45,740 nucleotides of DNA from Colimorpha sp002372855 (lineage in GTDB: Bacteria; Bacteroidota; Bacteroidia; Bacteroidales; P3). Location of the stretch: assembly GCA_946621635.1 (NCBI GenBank), contig CAMOOR010000011.1:1-45740 (forward strand), given 5' to 3'. Positions 18,758-25,592 of this stretch are shown here, piece after piece (the first letter of the stretch is position 1; every line of letters starts with the position of its first letter). The position numbers and the translations under genes were made by a program. The notes below the pieces were generated by a model. It was not told the origin of the DNA, ran no database searches, and worked only from the letters and a program-made list of their open reading frames with translations.

Positions 18758-20680
18758 CTATTCACAAAGTCCTTTGAGCAGCATCCGCTGGCTGGCCTGG
18801 GTCATGCCCAGCCCGTGGCGCTGCATGGCGGCGGCACGTTCGGGATATTGCTCCGCCAGGTCGTCGGTGCTTCTCTCCTTGTATCGGTACAGGCTCCGGT
18901 TGCCCTGCTTCACGCGGTAGAGCAGCAGCATCTCGCCGTCCACCACGCCGATCTTGTCGTCGGCGCTGAAGTAGGCGTAGGGCCTCACGTGGGTGCGCAG
19001 GTCCGTGCCCAGCATGCGTCCGCCGTCGTCCAGCCCCAGCATGCCCAGCACCGTCGGCGCTATGTCGATTTGCAGCGCCAGCCGCTCCACTATGTGGGGC
19101 TCAATCCTTCCCGGCGCATAGAAGAGCAGCGGCACATGGTTGTAGCTCAGCGCCATGTCGTACACGGCGTCCATGCTTGCCCCGTGGTCGGCCACGAAGA
19201 CAAAGACCGTGTTTTTGAACCACGGCCTGCGGCTCGCCTCCTCCATCAGGTGCCCTATGGCCCAGTCGGCATACTCCACTATGCGCTGCTTGCGGTCCTC
19301 GGTCTTGTATTCCAGGTCGATGCCCTCGGGCAGTATGTACGGGCCGTGGTCGCTGCACGTCATGGCGCAGGCAAAGAACGGTCCGCTGGCCGCCGTGCTG
19401 TCCAGATGCTCCAACATGTGGTCGAACATCACATGGTCCGGCACCCCCCAGGTGCCCACCGACTCGTGCGACGGGTAGCTCGCCTGGCCCACCACGCGGT
19501 CGAAACTGTTCTCGTAGAGGAAGCCCCGCATATTGTCGTAGTCCTCGTTGTGCGTCATGAAGAAGGTGGTGCGGTAGCCTGCCTCCTTCAGCACATGCGG
19601 CAGCCCGTGCATGCGCGGAATGGGGGTGTTCTTGATCATCTGCCGCGCCAGCAGGGCCGGATGGCCGTAGAGCGACGAGTAGATGCCGTTGTGCGTGTGG
19701 ATGCCCGCCGACCACGCCTCCGTGAAGGTCATCGACTGCCTCATCAGGCTGTCCAGATGGCGTGTAAGGCTCTTGCCGCTGCTGCTCAGGCAGGTCTTCT
19801 CGGCACTCATCGATTCCATCAGCACCAGCACCACATTCGTGCCCTCGGGCAGCCGCAGCCGCGCTTCGGCCAGCGTGCTGTCGGCCGGCAGCGCACGCCA
19901 TTCGGCCAGCACCGCCTCGGCCTCGGCCTCGTCCACCAGCGCCAGGGGCTGGTTGGCGCTCTTGCCGGCATCCTCGATGCTTTTCAGGAAGGTGAACATC
20001 GGGTTCAGCCCTATCTGGTTCAGGAAGGCGTTGTTGCAGAAATAGGCCGTGCCCACGCGCAGCGGGCACTTCTTCTTCAGCGTGCCGCGCATGCCGGTGA
20101 AGCCCACGCCCAGCAGCAGCACCGCCAGCCCGATGGCCCAGCCCAGCGGCAGGCGCCCGTCGAGGTTCCTCAGCAGCACACGCCTGTATATCAGCCTCCC
20201 CAGCAGCCACCACCCCACGCTCACCGCCACAAACACGCCCAGGTACGCCACGTACATCGGCTCGCTCACAATCATGCTCACCGCCGTGCCGAAGCTGTCC
20301 GTCAGCCCCAGCGACGCGGCGTCGAGCCGCTGGAAGAAGTAGCAGAAATAAGGTATGTCCGCCGCGCAGGCAAAGAACGCCACCGTGTACACCACCATCA
20401 GCAGGTAGTGCGCCGTGGCGTAGTACCACCGCTTGCGTATGTGCGCCAGCTCGCCGGCTATCATCATCAGCAGCGGCAGCGCCAGCATGTAGCAGCTCAC
20501 CGCCGTGTCGAACCGGAATCCGTTCCAAAGGGCGTGAAAATAGAGCCCGCCGAAGTCCGCAGGGGTCTCCGACATCGAGCAGTACACCGCTGTTTCCACC
20601 AATCTGAACAGCGTGAAAAAGACTATGCCTGCCAAATATATGCAGACCAAATAATTGTATCGTGCACCTCTTTTAAACAT
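18758..20680 (-). CDS. Membrane phosphoglycerol transferase / LtaS-type sulfatase-fold protein
   Basis: The protein has 640 residues from the ATG at 20680. About five N-terminal membrane segments (residues 10-175, e.g. YLVCIYLAGIVFFTLFRLVE) precede an extracytoplasmic alkaline-phosphatase-superfamily domain (about 255-560). Visible motifs are NVVLVLMESMSAEK (metal-binding Glu), HTHNGIYSSLYGHPAL (candidate Thr nucleophile), CSDHGPYILPEG and VFVADHGASMDAVYD (Asp-His metal ligands). Known relatives (LtaS, MdoB) move glycerol phosphate onto teichoic acid or glucans. In a Gram-negative the acceptor could be periplasmic glucan, LPS or another lipid; the sequence does not say. An upstream ATG at 20698 is rejected because a promoter -7 element lies between it and this start. 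uvrB follows after 3 nt. Confidence 0.9.
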   Translation of the reverse strand: MFKRGARYNYLVCIYLAGIVFFTLFRLVETAVYCSMSETPADFGGLYFHALWNGFRFDTAVSCYMLALPLLMMIAGELAHIRKRWYYATAHYLLMVVYTVAFFACAADIPYFCYFFQRLDAASLGLTDSFGTAVSMIVSEPMYVAYLGVFVAVSVGWWLLGRLIYRRVLLRNLDGRLPLGWAIGLAVLLLGVGFTGMRGTLKKKCPLRVGTAYFCNNAFLNQIGLNPMFTFLKSIEDAGKSANQPLALVDEAEAEAVLAEWRALPADSTLAEARLRLPEGTNVVLVLMESMSAEKTCLSSSGKSLTRHLDSLMRQSMTFTEAWSAGIHTHNGIYSSLYGHPALLARQMIKNTPIPRMHGLPHVLKEAGYRTTFFMTHNEDYDNMRGFLYENSFDRVVGQASYPSHESVGTWGVPDHVMFDHMLEHLDSTAASGPFFACAMTCSDHGPYILPEGIDLEYKTEDRKQRIVEYADWAIGHLMEEASRRPWFKNTVFVFVADHGASMDAVYDMALSYNHVPLLFYAPGRIEPHIVERLALQIDIAPTVLGMLGLDDGGRMLGTDLRTHVRPYAYFSADDKIGVVDGEMLLLYRVKQGNRSLYRYKERSTDDLAEQYPERAAAMQRHGLGMTQASQRMLLKGLCE

Positions 20681-20685
20681 AACTG

Positions 20686-20718
20686 CAAAGATACGCATTT
20701 TTTTTCATTCCCCCCAAA
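20686..20718 (-). promoter_or_regulatory. Promoter of the sulfatase-fold/uvrB unit
   Basis: On the minus strand TTTG (20718-20715) and TATCTTTG (20693-20686) have a 21-nt spacer. The ATG at 20680 lies only about 6 nt downstream, so the transcript would be leaderless or nearly so. Confidence 0.65.
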
Positions 20719-20740
20719 AAACCTTCCCAATCCCCAATCC

Positions 20741-20900
20741 CTCTACCCCTCTACGACTTTACAACTCTACCCCTCTACGACTTTACAACTCTACCCCTCT
20801 ACGACTTTACAACTCTACCCCTCTACAACTTTACAACTCTACCCCTCTACGACTCTACAACTCTACCCCTCTACGACTCTACCCCTCTATGACTTTACTA
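20741..20900. repeat. 24-bp tandem repeat, about 6.5 units
   Basis: Units begin CTCTACCCCTCTACGAC and end TTTACAA, starting at 20741, 20765, 20789, 20813, 20837 and 20861, with single-base variants and a truncated end. It is non-coding, in the divergent gap between the sulfatase-fold gene and the FAD oxidoreductase. 20901-20927 shows nothing else. Confidence 0.92.
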
Positions 20901-20927
20901 CCCTCCGAACACCCCCCAAAAAGCACC

Positions 20928-21054
20928 CTTCTCATATCGTTCCTATATACTTCTCATATAGTTCTTATATACTAAATATAAGAAGTATATGAGAAGTATA
21001 TGAGAACGATATAAGAACGATATAAGAACAATATAAGAAATGCCGAATCATGTA
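20928..21054. repeat. Interspersed 11-bp phased palindromic element, copy 2
   Basis: The left arm has units TCGTTCCTATA, TACTTCTCATA and TAGTTCTTATA. The right arm has TATAAGAAGTA, TATGAGAAGTA, TATGAGAACGA, TATAAGAACGA and TATAAGAACAA, so the arms are reverse complements. The right end reads GCCGAATCATGTA. It lies upstream of the FAD oxidoreductase promoter. Confidence 0.85.
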
Positions 21055-21088
21055 CCTCTCGGGTAGGTTTTATGTCAGAAAAAAATCG

Positions 21089-21096
21089 TATCTTTG
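21089..21096 (+). promoter_or_regulatory. -7 promoter element of the FAD oxidoreductase gene
   Basis: TATCTTTG matches the Bacteroidota -7 consensus. It lies downstream of an in-frame ATG at 21072 and upstream of the ATG at 21108, which decides the start in favour of 21108. Confidence 0.7.
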
Positions 21097-21107
21097 CACC
21101 GCGAATT

Positions 21108-22691
21108 ATGGAAGAAAAAAAGCAGATACAGATAGACCTCACGCCCGAGGAGTACCAGTCCGAGGCCGCCGTGCGCCGTGCCGTGGCGCAGGCCCTCGGC
21201 ATTGCCGAAAACCAGCTGCGCCAGCCCTGGCGCATCGTGCGCCGCAGCATCGACTGCCGCCGCCGCAAGGTGGTGTACCACTGCACCGTAAGCCTCAGCC
21301 CAGCCCCCTCTCGCGAGGCGAGGGGCGTTGGCGGCACGATTCCCAGGGGCAGGGGTGAGGCCAGGGTTGTCATTGTCGGTGCCGGCCCCGCGGGCCTCTT
21401 CGCTGCCCTGAGGGCGCTGCAGCTGGGCATGAAGCCCATCATCATCGAGCGCGGCAAGCCCGTGGAGAAGCGCAAGGCCGACATCGTAGGCATGGTGCGC
21501 ACCAAGACGGTGAACCCCGACAGCAACTGGTGCTTCGGCGAGGGCGGGGCTGGGACCTACAGCGACGGCAAGCTCTACACGCGCTCCACCAAGCGCGGCG
21601 ACGTCGGCGAGGTGCTGCAGCTCTTCGTCGACCACGGCGCCGACCCCGACATCATGGTCGACGTCCACGCCCACATAGGCACCGACCGCCTGCCCGCCAT
21701 CATTGCCCACATGCGGCAGACAGTTGTGGAGCATGGCGGCGAGTATCATTTCAATACGCGCGTTGTCGACCTCAAGGTCAAGGAGGGCCGCGTCTGCGGG
21801 GTGGTCGTCGACGGAGGCGGTGTCGTCGAGGGCGACGCCGTGGTCCTCGCCACAGGCCATTCGGCCCGCGACATCTATGAGCTCTTTGCCCGCCGTGGCT
21901 GGCTGCTCGAGGCCAAGCCCTTCGCCCTCGGCGTGCGCGTGGAGCACCCGCAGGAGCTCATCAACGAGATTCAGTATCACGGCAAGGGCTATTCCAGGCT
22001 CCTGCCGCCGGCCACCTACAGCCTTGTCACCCAGGTTCTCGCAGCCACTCAGTCACCCTGCCACCCAGCCACTCAACACGGAGTGTTCTCCTTCTGCATG
22101 TGCCCCGGAGGCGTCATTGTGCCTGCCGCCACGGCCGGAGGGCAGCAGGTGGTGAACGGCATGAGCAATGCGGCGCGCAATTCGGCCTTCGCCAACAGCG
22201 GCATCGCCGTGACGGTGAGCCCCGAGGACGTCGGTGCCGAGGGTCCGCTGGGTTTGCTGGAGTTCCAGCGCCGGGTCGAGGCCCGCGCTTTCGAGGCCGC
22301 CGGCGGATGCATCGACGCCCCGTCGCAGCGGCTCGTCGACTTCCTCGAGCGCCGTCCCTCGTCGCGTCTCAACAAGAGCAACTACATGGGTCACTGCGTC
22401 AGCGCCCCCCTGCACGAGGTGCTGCCGCCTTTCGTGGTCGACTGCCTCATCAAGGCTTTCAGGGATTTCGACCGCAAGATGCACGGCTTCGTCACTGCCG
22501 ATGCCTCGCTGCTGGCCGTGGAGAGCCGCACCTCCAGCCCTGTGCGCATACCCAGAAACAAAGAAACCCTGCAACATCCTCAGTTGCAGGGTCTGTATCC
22601 TTGTGGCGAAGGCGCCGGATATGCCGGCGGCATCGTCTCTTCCGCCCTCGACGGCATCCGCTGCGTGGAAGCTTTCAGCCTTCAAAGGTGA
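21108..22691 (+). CDS. FAD-dependent oxidoreductase (COG2509-type dehydrogenase)
   Basis: The protein has 527 residues from the ATG at 21108. An N-terminal domain (about 1-60, IQIDLTPEEYQSEAAVRRAV) precedes the dinucleotide fold VVIVGAGPAGLFAA (near residue 87). NPDSNWCFGEGGAGTYSDGK, VVLATGHSARDIYELF, FCMCPGGVIVPAA and the C-terminal GEGAGYAGGIVSSALDG are hallmarks of the family. The exact substrate is unknown. Two stretches look foreign: residues about 62-85 are encoded by a dispersed repeat (21292-21362), and residues about 312-324 by a CAGCCACTCA-type repeat (22042-22078). Both keep frame, and all FAD motifs remain, so the enzyme is probably active. The stop overlaps the convergent porT gene by 17 nt. 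Confidence 0.88.
   Translation: MEEKKQIQIDLTPEEYQSEAAVRRAVAQALGIAENQLRQPWRIVRRSIDCRRRKVVYHCTVSLSPAPSREARGVGGTIPRGRGEARVVIVGAGPAGLFAALRALQLGMKPIIIERGKPVEKRKADIVGMVRTKTVNPDSNWCFGEGGAGTYSDGKLYTRSTKRGDVGEVLQLFVDHGADPDIMVDVHAHIGTDRLPAIIAHMRQTVVEHGGEYHFNTRVVDLKVKEGRVCGVVVDGGGVVEGDAVVLATGHSARDIYELFARRGWLLEAKPFALGVRVEHPQELINEIQYHGKGYSRLLPPATYSLVTQVLAATQSPCHPATQHGVFSFCMCPGGVIVPAATAGGQQVVNGMSNAARNSAFANSGIAVTVSPEDVGAEGPLGLLEFQRRVEARAFEAAGGCIDAPSQRLVDFLERRPSSRLNKSNYMGHCVSAPLHEVLPPFVVDCLIKAFRDFDRKMHGFVTADASLLAVESRTSSPVRIPRNKETLQHPQLQGLYPCGEGAGYAGGIVSSALDGIRCVEAFSLQR
21292..21362. repeat. CCTCACCCC-family palindromic repeat inserted in a coding sequence
   Basis: Ends are GCCTCAGCCC and GGGGTGAGGC, near-perfect inverted repeats, with CCCCTCTCGCGAGGCGAGGGG inside. 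The same family lies at 30503, 30971, 31445 and 31544. Here it supplies the linker between the N-terminal domain and the FAD fold. Confidence 0.7.
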
Positions 22692-23424
22692 AGCTCAGCA
22701 TGAAGGTGCGGGAGTGCAGGTGCTCGAAGGCCTGGATGTAGATGTCGGGGTCTTCGACGCGGAGGTCTATGATGCCGAAGGTCATCTTCAGGTCGATGGC
22801 GAATTTCACATAGCGCAGAAAGACGTCGAAGCCCAGACCCATGGAGTAGCGCAGGTCGTTGGGCTCGAGGCGTATGATGCTCTCGTCGGTGCGGTTGCGG
22901 TTTTTGCGCAGCGAGGCGAAGTCGAAGCCGTAGGAGATGCCTCCGGTGAGGTAGGGGCGGAAGTTGCCCCATCGCATGGCGCGGAACTTGATTTCCACGG
23001 GGAAATCGCCGTAGACCGACTCCACTTTGCGGCTGAGTTCGGCAAGGCGGTGCGAGGCCAGGTAGCTGGACTCCCAGGAGTAGGCCACGTCGCGCGTGAT
23101 GAGGGTCACACCGGGCAGTATGCGCAGGTTGAACCAGTCGTTGAGTCGCAGGTCGCCGATGGCGGCGATGTGGAAGCCGGGGGCATAGTAGGACGTGGTG
23201 CCTTGCAGTATCTCGCGCAGGGCGTCGTCGTGGGTGTATTCCAGGTCGAACTTCGAATGGGTGTAGCCCACCTGGATGCCGAAGTGGATCAGGCGGGAGT
23301 CGAATTTGCCGAGGTTGCCCACCTGGGCGTGGACTGAATTGAAGATTGAGAATTGAAAATTGAAAAAGAAGCCGATGCAGAGCACCAGTTTAAGCGGCTT
23401 GTTTATAAACCTCGACAGTTTCAA
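22675..23424 (-). CDS. porT: PorT-like outer-membrane component of the type IX secretion system
   Basis: The protein has 249 residues, close to known PorT. After the signal peptide (cleavage near SVHA-Q, residue 33) comes one beta-barrel domain: FGIQVGYTHSKFDLEY, YAPGFHIAAIGDLRLNDWFN, LRILPGVTLITRDVAY, VEIKFRAMRWGNFRPYLTGG and LGFDVFLRYVKFAIDLKM. Known: PorT is required for T9SS secretion in Porphyromonas. Its presence fits the four T9SS cargo proteins in the window. The hydrophobic core of the signal peptide (FFFNFQFSIFN) is encoded by an AT-rich simple repeat. The gene begins 9 nt after ansA ends and is likely co-transcribed with it. A generic porin-like PorT-family protein is the alternative. 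Confidence 0.82.
   Translation of the reverse strand: MKLSRFINKPLKLVLCIGFFFNFQFSIFNSVHAQVGNLGKFDSRLIHFGIQVGYTHSKFDLEYTHDDALREILQGTTSYYAPGFHIAAIGDLRLNDWFNLRILPGVTLITRDVAYSWESSYLASHRLAELSRKVESVYGDFPVEIKFRAMRWGNFRPYLTGGISYGFDFASLRKNRNRTDESIIRLEPNDLRYSMGLGFDVFLRYVKFAIDLKMTFGIIDLRVEDPDIYIQAFEHLHSRTFMLSFTFEG
23335..23368. repeat. AT-rich GAATTGAA/AATTGAAAATTGAA repeat inside porT
   Basis: Short AATTGA-type units on the plus strand read TTCAATTTTCAATTCTCAA on the coding strand. Related tracts occur at 23416-23443 and 25516-25536, outside coding cores. Confidence 0.7.
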
Positions 23425-23433
23425 TTTTCAATT

Positions 23434-24453
23434 TCAGTTTTCTGTGATTTCGCCGCGGAGCGACTCGCTGAGGCGCCGGCGGACGTGGTCTTTGTTCTGG
23501 GGGAAGTTGCCGAGGAGGAACATGAGCTTGGTGATGGCGGCCTCGATGGTGATGTCGCCGCCGCCGATGACGCCGATGCGGTCCATGTCGCAGCTGGCGG
23601 CGTACTGGCGCATGACCACGGAGCCGGCTTTGCACTGCGTGACGTTCATCACGATGATGCCGCGCTGGATGGCTTCCTCGAGGGCGGAGATGAACCAGGC
23701 GTCGGTGGGGGCGTTGCCGGAGCCGTAGGTTTCGATGATGACGCCCTGCAGGTTGGGACTGCGGAGCACGGCATTCACCACGTCGGGACCGATGCCGGGG
23801 AAGAGCTTGAGGATGGCCACGCGGGTGTCGAACTGCTTGCGCACCACCAGCGGCTCGGTGGGCATGGGGAGGAAGAGGTGGTCGCGGAAGGAGATGTTGA
23901 TGCCCGCCTTGGCCAGCGAGGGGTAGTTGTAGGTCTCGAAGGCGTCGAAGTTGGCGGCGCTCATCTTGGTGCTGCGGTTGCCGCGGTAGAGGTGGTTCTC
24001 GAAGAAGATGCACACCTCGGGGATGGTGCACTGCTGCGTGGAGGCTATCTCGAGGGCACAGATGATGTTCTCGCGGCCGTCGCTGCGCAGCATGCCCAAG
24101 GGCAGCTGGCTGCCCGTGAGGACGATGGGTTTGGCGAGGTTCTTGAACATGAAACTCAGCGCCGAGGCGGTGTAGGCCATGGTGTCGGTGCCGTGGAGCA
24201 CCACGAAGCCGTCGTAGCGCTCGTATTCGCGCTCGATGATGTTGGCGATGTCCACCCACAGCGAGGGCGTCATGTTCGAAGAGTCGATGATATTGTCGAG
24301 GGTGACGGAGTCGATGCCGTACTGGCAGCTCTTGAGCTGGGGCACGGCGTCGTAGATGCGGTCGAGGGCGAAGGGGTGGAGCGAGCCGTTTTCGTCCTGC
24401 ACCATGCCGATGGTGCCGCCGGTGTACACGATTAGCACTTTGTTGTTCTTCAT
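23434..24453 (-). CDS. ansA: L-asparaginase, type I (cytoplasmic)
   Basis: The protein has 339 residues and no signal peptide. It hydrolyses L-asparagine to aspartate and ammonia. Motif 1 YTGGTIGM (catalytic Thr near residue 11) and motif 2 VLHGTDTMAYTASAL (Thr-Asp pair near residue 90) are intact. LTGSQLPLGMLRSDGRENI is also typical, and the C-terminal domain (GVIIETYGSGNAP, NVTQCKAGSV) completes the fold. Absence of a leader suggests the cytoplasmic form. porT lies 9 nt downstream. A tRNA-Gln gene is encoded upstream on the same strand with its own terminator, so ansA starts a new unit, although I see no strong consensus promoter. Confidence 0.95.
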   Translation of the reverse strand: MKNNKVLIVYTGGTIGMVQDENGSLHPFALDRIYDAVPQLKSCQYGIDSVTLDNIIDSSNMTPSLWVDIANIIEREYERYDGFVVLHGTDTMAYTASALSFMFKNLAKPIVLTGSQLPLGMLRSDGRENIICALEIASTQQCTIPEVCIFFENHLYRGNRSTKMSAANFDAFETYNYPSLAKAGINISFRDHLFLPMPTEPLVVRKQFDTRVAILKLFPGIGPDVVNAVLRSPNLQGVIIETYGSGNAPTDAWFISALEEAIQRGIIVMNVTQCKAGSVVMRQYAASCDMDRIGVIGGGDITIEAAITKLMFLLGNFPQNKDHVRRRLSESLRGEITEN

Positions 24454-24526
24454 GCCACGTATAACGCAGGAAATGTTTTTTTATTGCGACCGCTGGAAGA
24501 AATATTGACACGTGAATACAAAAAAA

Positions 24527-24554
24527 AAAGACGCTCCGGCAAAGGAGCGTCTTT
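24527..24554 (-). terminator. Terminator of tRNA-Gln
   Basis: AAAGACGCTCC pairs perfectly with GGAGCGTCTTT around a 6-nt loop. On the minus strand a T run follows, directly after the tRNA. Confidence 0.9.
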
Positions 24555-24557
24555 CGG

Positions 24558-24628
24558 TTGTCCTACCAGGATTCGAACCTAGACAAGCAGAACCAAAATC
24601 TGATGTGCTACCATTACACCATAGGACA
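24558..24628 (-). tRNA. trnQ: tRNA-Gln (anticodon TTG)
   Basis: Acceptor TGTCCTA (minus 5' end at 24628) pairs with TAGGACA. The D arm carries TGGTAG, the anticodon loop is TTTTGGT with TTG at 34-36, and the T arm has GGTTCGAATCC. 3' CCA is not encoded. It is 71 nt to the discriminator A. Confidence 0.95.
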
Positions 24629-24652
24629 GATTTTTTCGCAAAAAATCGGCTG

Positions 24653-24684
24653 CAAAGATACGACTTTTTCCCGATGTGGCCAAA
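24653..24684 (-). promoter_or_regulatory. Promoter of tRNA-Gln
   Basis: On the minus strand TTTG (24684-24681) and TATCTTTG (24660-24653) with a 20-nt spacer form a textbook Bacteroidota promoter. Confidence 0.85.
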
Positions 24685-24727
24685 TTTATTTTCTATCTGG
24701 CTGATACTAAGAATTTACGTTGTACGC

Positions 24728-25516
24728 TCATCGTTTGGAGAGTTGCAAGTAACGGATGGTGGAATAGGCCAATCTGATGGACTGCGCACCGATGTTGAGG
24801 TATTTGGGCCAGTCCTCGTTGCGCCAGGCCTTTTTCTTCTTCTTCTCCGTGGGTTCCACGAAGACGATGTCGTTCTGCTGCAGGTAGTAGTAGGGCGACG
24901 ACAGCACCTCCTTGCGCGTCAGGTCCAGGGTGTCCACGGTCTGGGTGTTCACGCCGCTGCGCACCACTACGACATTGGTTCTCAAGCCGTCTATCGTGAT
25001 GTCGCCGCACTGTGCCAGGGCTTCGAAGATGGTCAGGCGGCTGCCTTCGGCCACGACGACCCGCGGCTGCTTCACCTCGCCGATGACTGTCACGTGGAAG
25101 TTCATCAGGTTCACCGTCACCACGGGGTCGGTGACGTACTGCCCGTCAATCAGCATGGTCTCGAGCCGGCGCTCCAGCTCGGAACGCGTCATGCCGGCCA
25201 CCTCGATGCGCCCCAGGATGGGGAACACGATGTGTCCGCTCTGCGACACCAGGTAGCCCTTCAGCGCGCTGCGGTCCCTGATCACCTTGTCGGTGTTGGT
25301 CTCCTGGTTGAAGGCCTTTACCGTCGAGGGCGACTGGCTGCCGACGTAGATGTACAGCTGGTCGTTGGGATAGATTGTGGCGTCGTAGTTGTTGGTGATG
25401 GGCATAGGCGTATCGTGCGGCGCATCCTCCACGTAGAGGTAGCGCTGCTCGGTTCCGCATCCCGTCAGCACCATCGCCCCCAACAGAGCGAACATAAAGA
25501 TGATTCTATTTCTCAT
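24728..25516 (-). CDS. Wza-type polysaccharide export outer-membrane lipoprotein
   Basis: The protein has 262 residues. A lipoprotein signal ends in VLTGC (Cys 20). The polysaccharide-export domain (about 45-150) shows YPNDQLYIYVGSQSPSTVKA, LVSQSGHIVFPILGRIEVAG and YVTDPVVTVNLMNFHVTVIG. SLBB-like segments (about 150-225) show VIGEVKQPRVVVAEGSRLTI and LQQNDIVFVEPTE. The C-terminal tail (about 235-262) may be the helix that crosses the outer membrane in Wza. Known homologues form the ring through which capsule or exopolysaccharide leaves the cell. No Wzc-type kinase or glycosyltransferase is adjacent; the next gene downstream is tRNA-Gln, so it is an orphan export gene here. Confidence 0.92.
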   Translation of the reverse strand: MRNRIIFMFALLGAMVLTGCGTEQRYLYVEDAPHDTPMPITNNYDATIYPNDQLYIYVGSQSPSTVKAFNQETNTDKVIRDRSALKGYLVSQSGHIVFPILGRIEVAGMTRSELERRLETMLIDGQYVTDPVVTVNLMNFHVTVIGEVKQPRVVVAEGSRLTIFEALAQCGDITIDGLRTNVVVVRSGVNTQTVDTLDLTRKEVLSSPYYYLQQNDIVFVEPTEKKKKKAWRNEDWPKYLNIGAQSIRLAYSTIRYLQLSKR

Positions 25517-25592
25517 TCATTTTCAATTTTCATTGTTATTCCCCTCCACTCAAACACTCAAGCATTCAAGCAATCATGCATTCAAGCAATCA
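25517..25592. repeat. Simple repeats between acyl-CoA synthetase and wza-like gene
   Basis: TTCAATTTTCATT is followed by repeated CATTCAAGCAATCA units (about 25563-25592). The last unit supplies the stop codon of the acyl-CoA synthetase gene. Confidence 0.6.

Noticed and set aside
20741..20900. Possible CRISPR array
   Set aside because: Units are contiguous with no unique spacers and no cas genes nearby.
21072..21107. N-terminal extension of the FAD oxidoreductase (ATG at 21072)
   Set aside because: The promoter -7 element TATCTTTG lies inside it, so it would not be transcribed.
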